NCBI RefSeq assembly: GCF_001672895.1
Contig: NZ_LZKP01000107.1
Location: 1 to 64,000 of the forward strand
DNA: 64,000 nt
Direction of reading: 5' to 3'
Source: Mycobacterium sp. E740
Lineage (GTDB): Bacteria > Actinomycetota > Actinomycetes > Mycobacteriales > Mycobacteriaceae
A model generated the notes under the pieces. That model was given only the letters and a program-made list of their open reading frames with translations. It searched no databases and was not told where the DNA came from. Shown in pieces: positions 62,596-64,000 of this stretch. Each line of letters starts with the position of its first letter. Position 1 is the first letter of the stretch. The position numbers and the translations under genes were made by a program.

Positions 62596-64000
62596 ATGAC
62601 CTCCACCGCGAAGTCTTACGACGCGGGACCGACCGACAGGCCGGTGCTCGAGCAGACCATCGGTGCCAACTTCGAAGAGACGGTTGCGCACCACCCCGAT
62701 GTCGAAGCGCTCGTCGACGTCGCTCAAGGCTTGCGTTACACCTACGCCGAACTCGACGCGGAGGTCGACATCGTCGCCCGCGGGCTCATGGCGTTGGGAA
62801 TCGACAAAGGCGACCGGGTGGCGATCTGGGCGCCGAACTGCGCGCAGTGGACCATCACCCAGTACGCGACGGCGAAGATCGGCGCGATTCTCGTCAACGT
62901 CAACCCCGCTTACCGCACCCACGAACTGGCCTACGTCCTCAACCAGTCCGGAGCACGCGCGCTCGTCGCCGCGACGGCGTTCAAGACCTCCGACTACGTC
63001 GCGATGGTCGAGCAGGTACGACCCGACGTGCCGGCGTTGACCGACGTGCTCTACCTCGGGACCCCGGATTGGGATGCGCTGCGCGCAGGCGCCGCCGACG
63101 TGGCGCCCGACGCCCTCGCCCAGCGCATGGCCGACCTCTCGCCAAGTGACGCCATCAACATCCAATACACCTCGGGGACAACCGGTTTCCCGAAGGGTGC
63201 GACGCTGTCGCACCGCAACATCCTCAACAACGGCTACTTCACCACCGAGCTGATCAAGCTCGGCCCGGACGACCGGTTGTGCATCCCGGTGCCGTTCTAC
63301 CACTGCTTCGGCATGGTGATGGCCAACCTCGGCTGCACCAGTCACGGCACCACCATGGTGATCCCGGCGCCCGGCTTCGATCCCGGCGCAACGTTGACCG
63401 CGATCGAACGCGAACGCTGCACCGCGGTGTACGGGGTCCCGACGATGTTCATCGCGATGCAGAACCATCCGGAATTCGCCGACCGCGACCTGTCGACACT
63501 GCGAACCGGGATCATGGCCGGTGCGGTGTGTCCGGTCGAGGTGATGAAGCGCTGCGTCAACGACATGAACATGTCCGAAGTGGCGATCGCCTACGGCATG
63601 ACCGAGACGTCGCCGGTGTCGTGTCAGACCCTCATCGACGACGATCTGGAGCGGCGCACGTCGACGATCGGGCGGGTTCATCCGCACGTCGAGATCAAGA
63701 TCATCGACCCGGACACCGGCGAGATCGTCGAACGTGGCGAGCCGGGGGAGTTCTGCACGCGCGGCTACTCGGTGATGCTGGGTTATTGGGAGGACGACGA
63801 AAAGACCGCGGAGGCAGTCGATTCCGACGGCTGGATTCACACCGGCGATCTGGCGGTGATGCGTGACGACGGCTACTGCAACGTCGTCGGCCGCATCAAG
63901 GACATGGTCATTCGTGGCGGAGAGAACATCTACCCCCGCGAGATCGAGGAGTTCCTCCTCACACACCCCGACGTCGAGGACGCCCAGGTGATCGGGGTAC
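62596..64000 (+). CDS. Long-chain fatty-acid-CoA ligase / FadD (C-terminus beyond window)
   Basis: A 468-codon fragment of an ANL-superfamily adenylating enzyme, truncated by the window end. P-loop YTSGTTGFPKG near 193-203; VPFYHCFGMVMANLG; AYGMTETSPVS near 334-344 (adenylate-binding); GWIHTGDLAVMRDDGY and GRIKDMVIRGGENIYPREIEEFL (hinge and A8-A10 motifs). By overall sequence it resembles FadD35/acyl-CoA synthetases. ATG 62596 follows the mmpL stop by 24 bp, so it is probably the third gene of that operon: the synthetase may activate the fatty acid of the exported lipid. Confidence 0.9.
   Translation, partial: MTSTAKSYDAGPTDRPVLEQTIGANFEETVAHHPDVEALVDVAQGLRYTYAELDAEVDIVARGLMALGIDKGDRVAIWAPNCAQWTITQYATAKIGAILVNVNPAYRTHELAYVLNQSGARALVAATAFKTSDYVAMVEQVRPDVPALTDVLYLGTPDWDALRAGAADVAPDALAQRMADLSPSDAINIQYTSGTTGFPKGATLSHRNILNNGYFTTELIKLGPDDRLCIPVPFYHCFGMVMANLGCTSHGTTMVIPAPGFDPGATLTAIERERCTAVYGVPTMFIAMQNHPEFADRDLSTLRTGIMAGAVCPVEVMKRCVNDMNMSEVAIAYGMTETSPVSCQTLIDDDLERRTSTIGRVHPHVEIKIIDPDTGEIVERGEPGEFCTRGYSVMLGYWEDDEKTAEAVDSDGWIHTGDLAVMRDDGYCNVVGRIKDMVIRGGENIYPREIEEFLLTHPDVEDAQVIGV

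Noticed and set aside
62191-63966. Antisense open frame over the mmpL end and the fadD gene
   Set aside because: The sense frame encodes a textbook adenylating enzyme; the antisense product is low-complexity.
1-64000. tRNA genes, rRNA, CRISPR arrays, insertion sequences
   Set aside because: Read for cloverleaf-like, repeat-spacer and transposase patterns; none convincing was seen.

Overview
The window comes from a high-GC actinobacterial chromosome, almost certainly a fast-growing Mycobacterium (Mycolicibacterium). The first half follows the core order known from the replication-origin flank of mycobacteria. Reading left to right: the start of a murJ-like gene, an Rv3909-like membrane protein, mutT4, pcnA, an Rv3906c-like Asp-rich protein, then the Rv0036c to Rv0051 series, rpsF-ssb-rpsR-rplI and dnaB. 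Next to the Rv0036c block, pcnA/mutT4 lie inverted relative to M. tuberculosis, the arrangement I recall for M. smegmatis. A glucosylglycerate hydrolase gene (known from rapid growers), an arr rifamycin ADP-ribosyltransferase gene and MmpS/MmpL genes support this placement. All organism and locus names come from protein recognition by eye; no database was searched.

Layout. 1-8.5 kb: cell-wall flippase region, Nudix hydrolase, CCA-adding enzyme, Asp-rich protein, mycothiol-dependent-isomerase-like protein, MFS permease, AlgH protein. 8.5-24 kb: Mtc28 antigen, leuS, an SDR, glucosylglycerate hydrolase, MarR, an ABC amino-acid importer (receptor fused to permease), GntR, an F420-type oxidoreductase, an alpha/beta hydrolase, padR-ino1, a DUF1707 protein and a thioesterase. 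24-33.5 kb: DUF5318-ponA1-GT87 (overlapping genes, cell-wall synthesis), a hydrolase-adenylate cyclase fusion, the S6/SSB/S18/L9 operon with leader hairpin and terminator, then dnaB behind a LexA-type SOS box.

The 3' third of dnaB changes abruptly to lower GC and foreign-looking codons and opens into an accessory region (33.1-38 kb). It holds a two-gene unit ending in a PD-(D/E)XK nuclease fold, a DUF2510 membrane protein, a ParD antitoxin with its operator beside a ParE toxin killed by a 10-bp tandem duplication, a DHFR-like reductase and a gene remnant. This is the most likely place for something undescribed.

38-53 kb is a patchwork of regulator-enzyme cassettes: TetR/crotonase/DUF4442; arr; M15-type and Tat-exported DUF1906 envelope proteins; a divergent catabolic cluster (ACS transporter + NDH-2-like flavoprotein facing a cyclase-family hydrolase + acyl-CoA dehydrogenase); GAF-ANTAR; a frameshifted AraC gene; MBL-fold + SDR. 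53-64 kb carries small secreted or membrane proteins (one with 8-residue repeats), an HD protein, an SCO6745-like protein, a fused HadA-HadB dehydratase, a GH6 cellulase, and a tetR / mmpS-mmpL lipid-export pair with a perfect palindromic operator, followed by a truncated fatty acyl-CoA synthetase gene. I saw no tRNA, rRNA, CRISPR array or insertion sequence.
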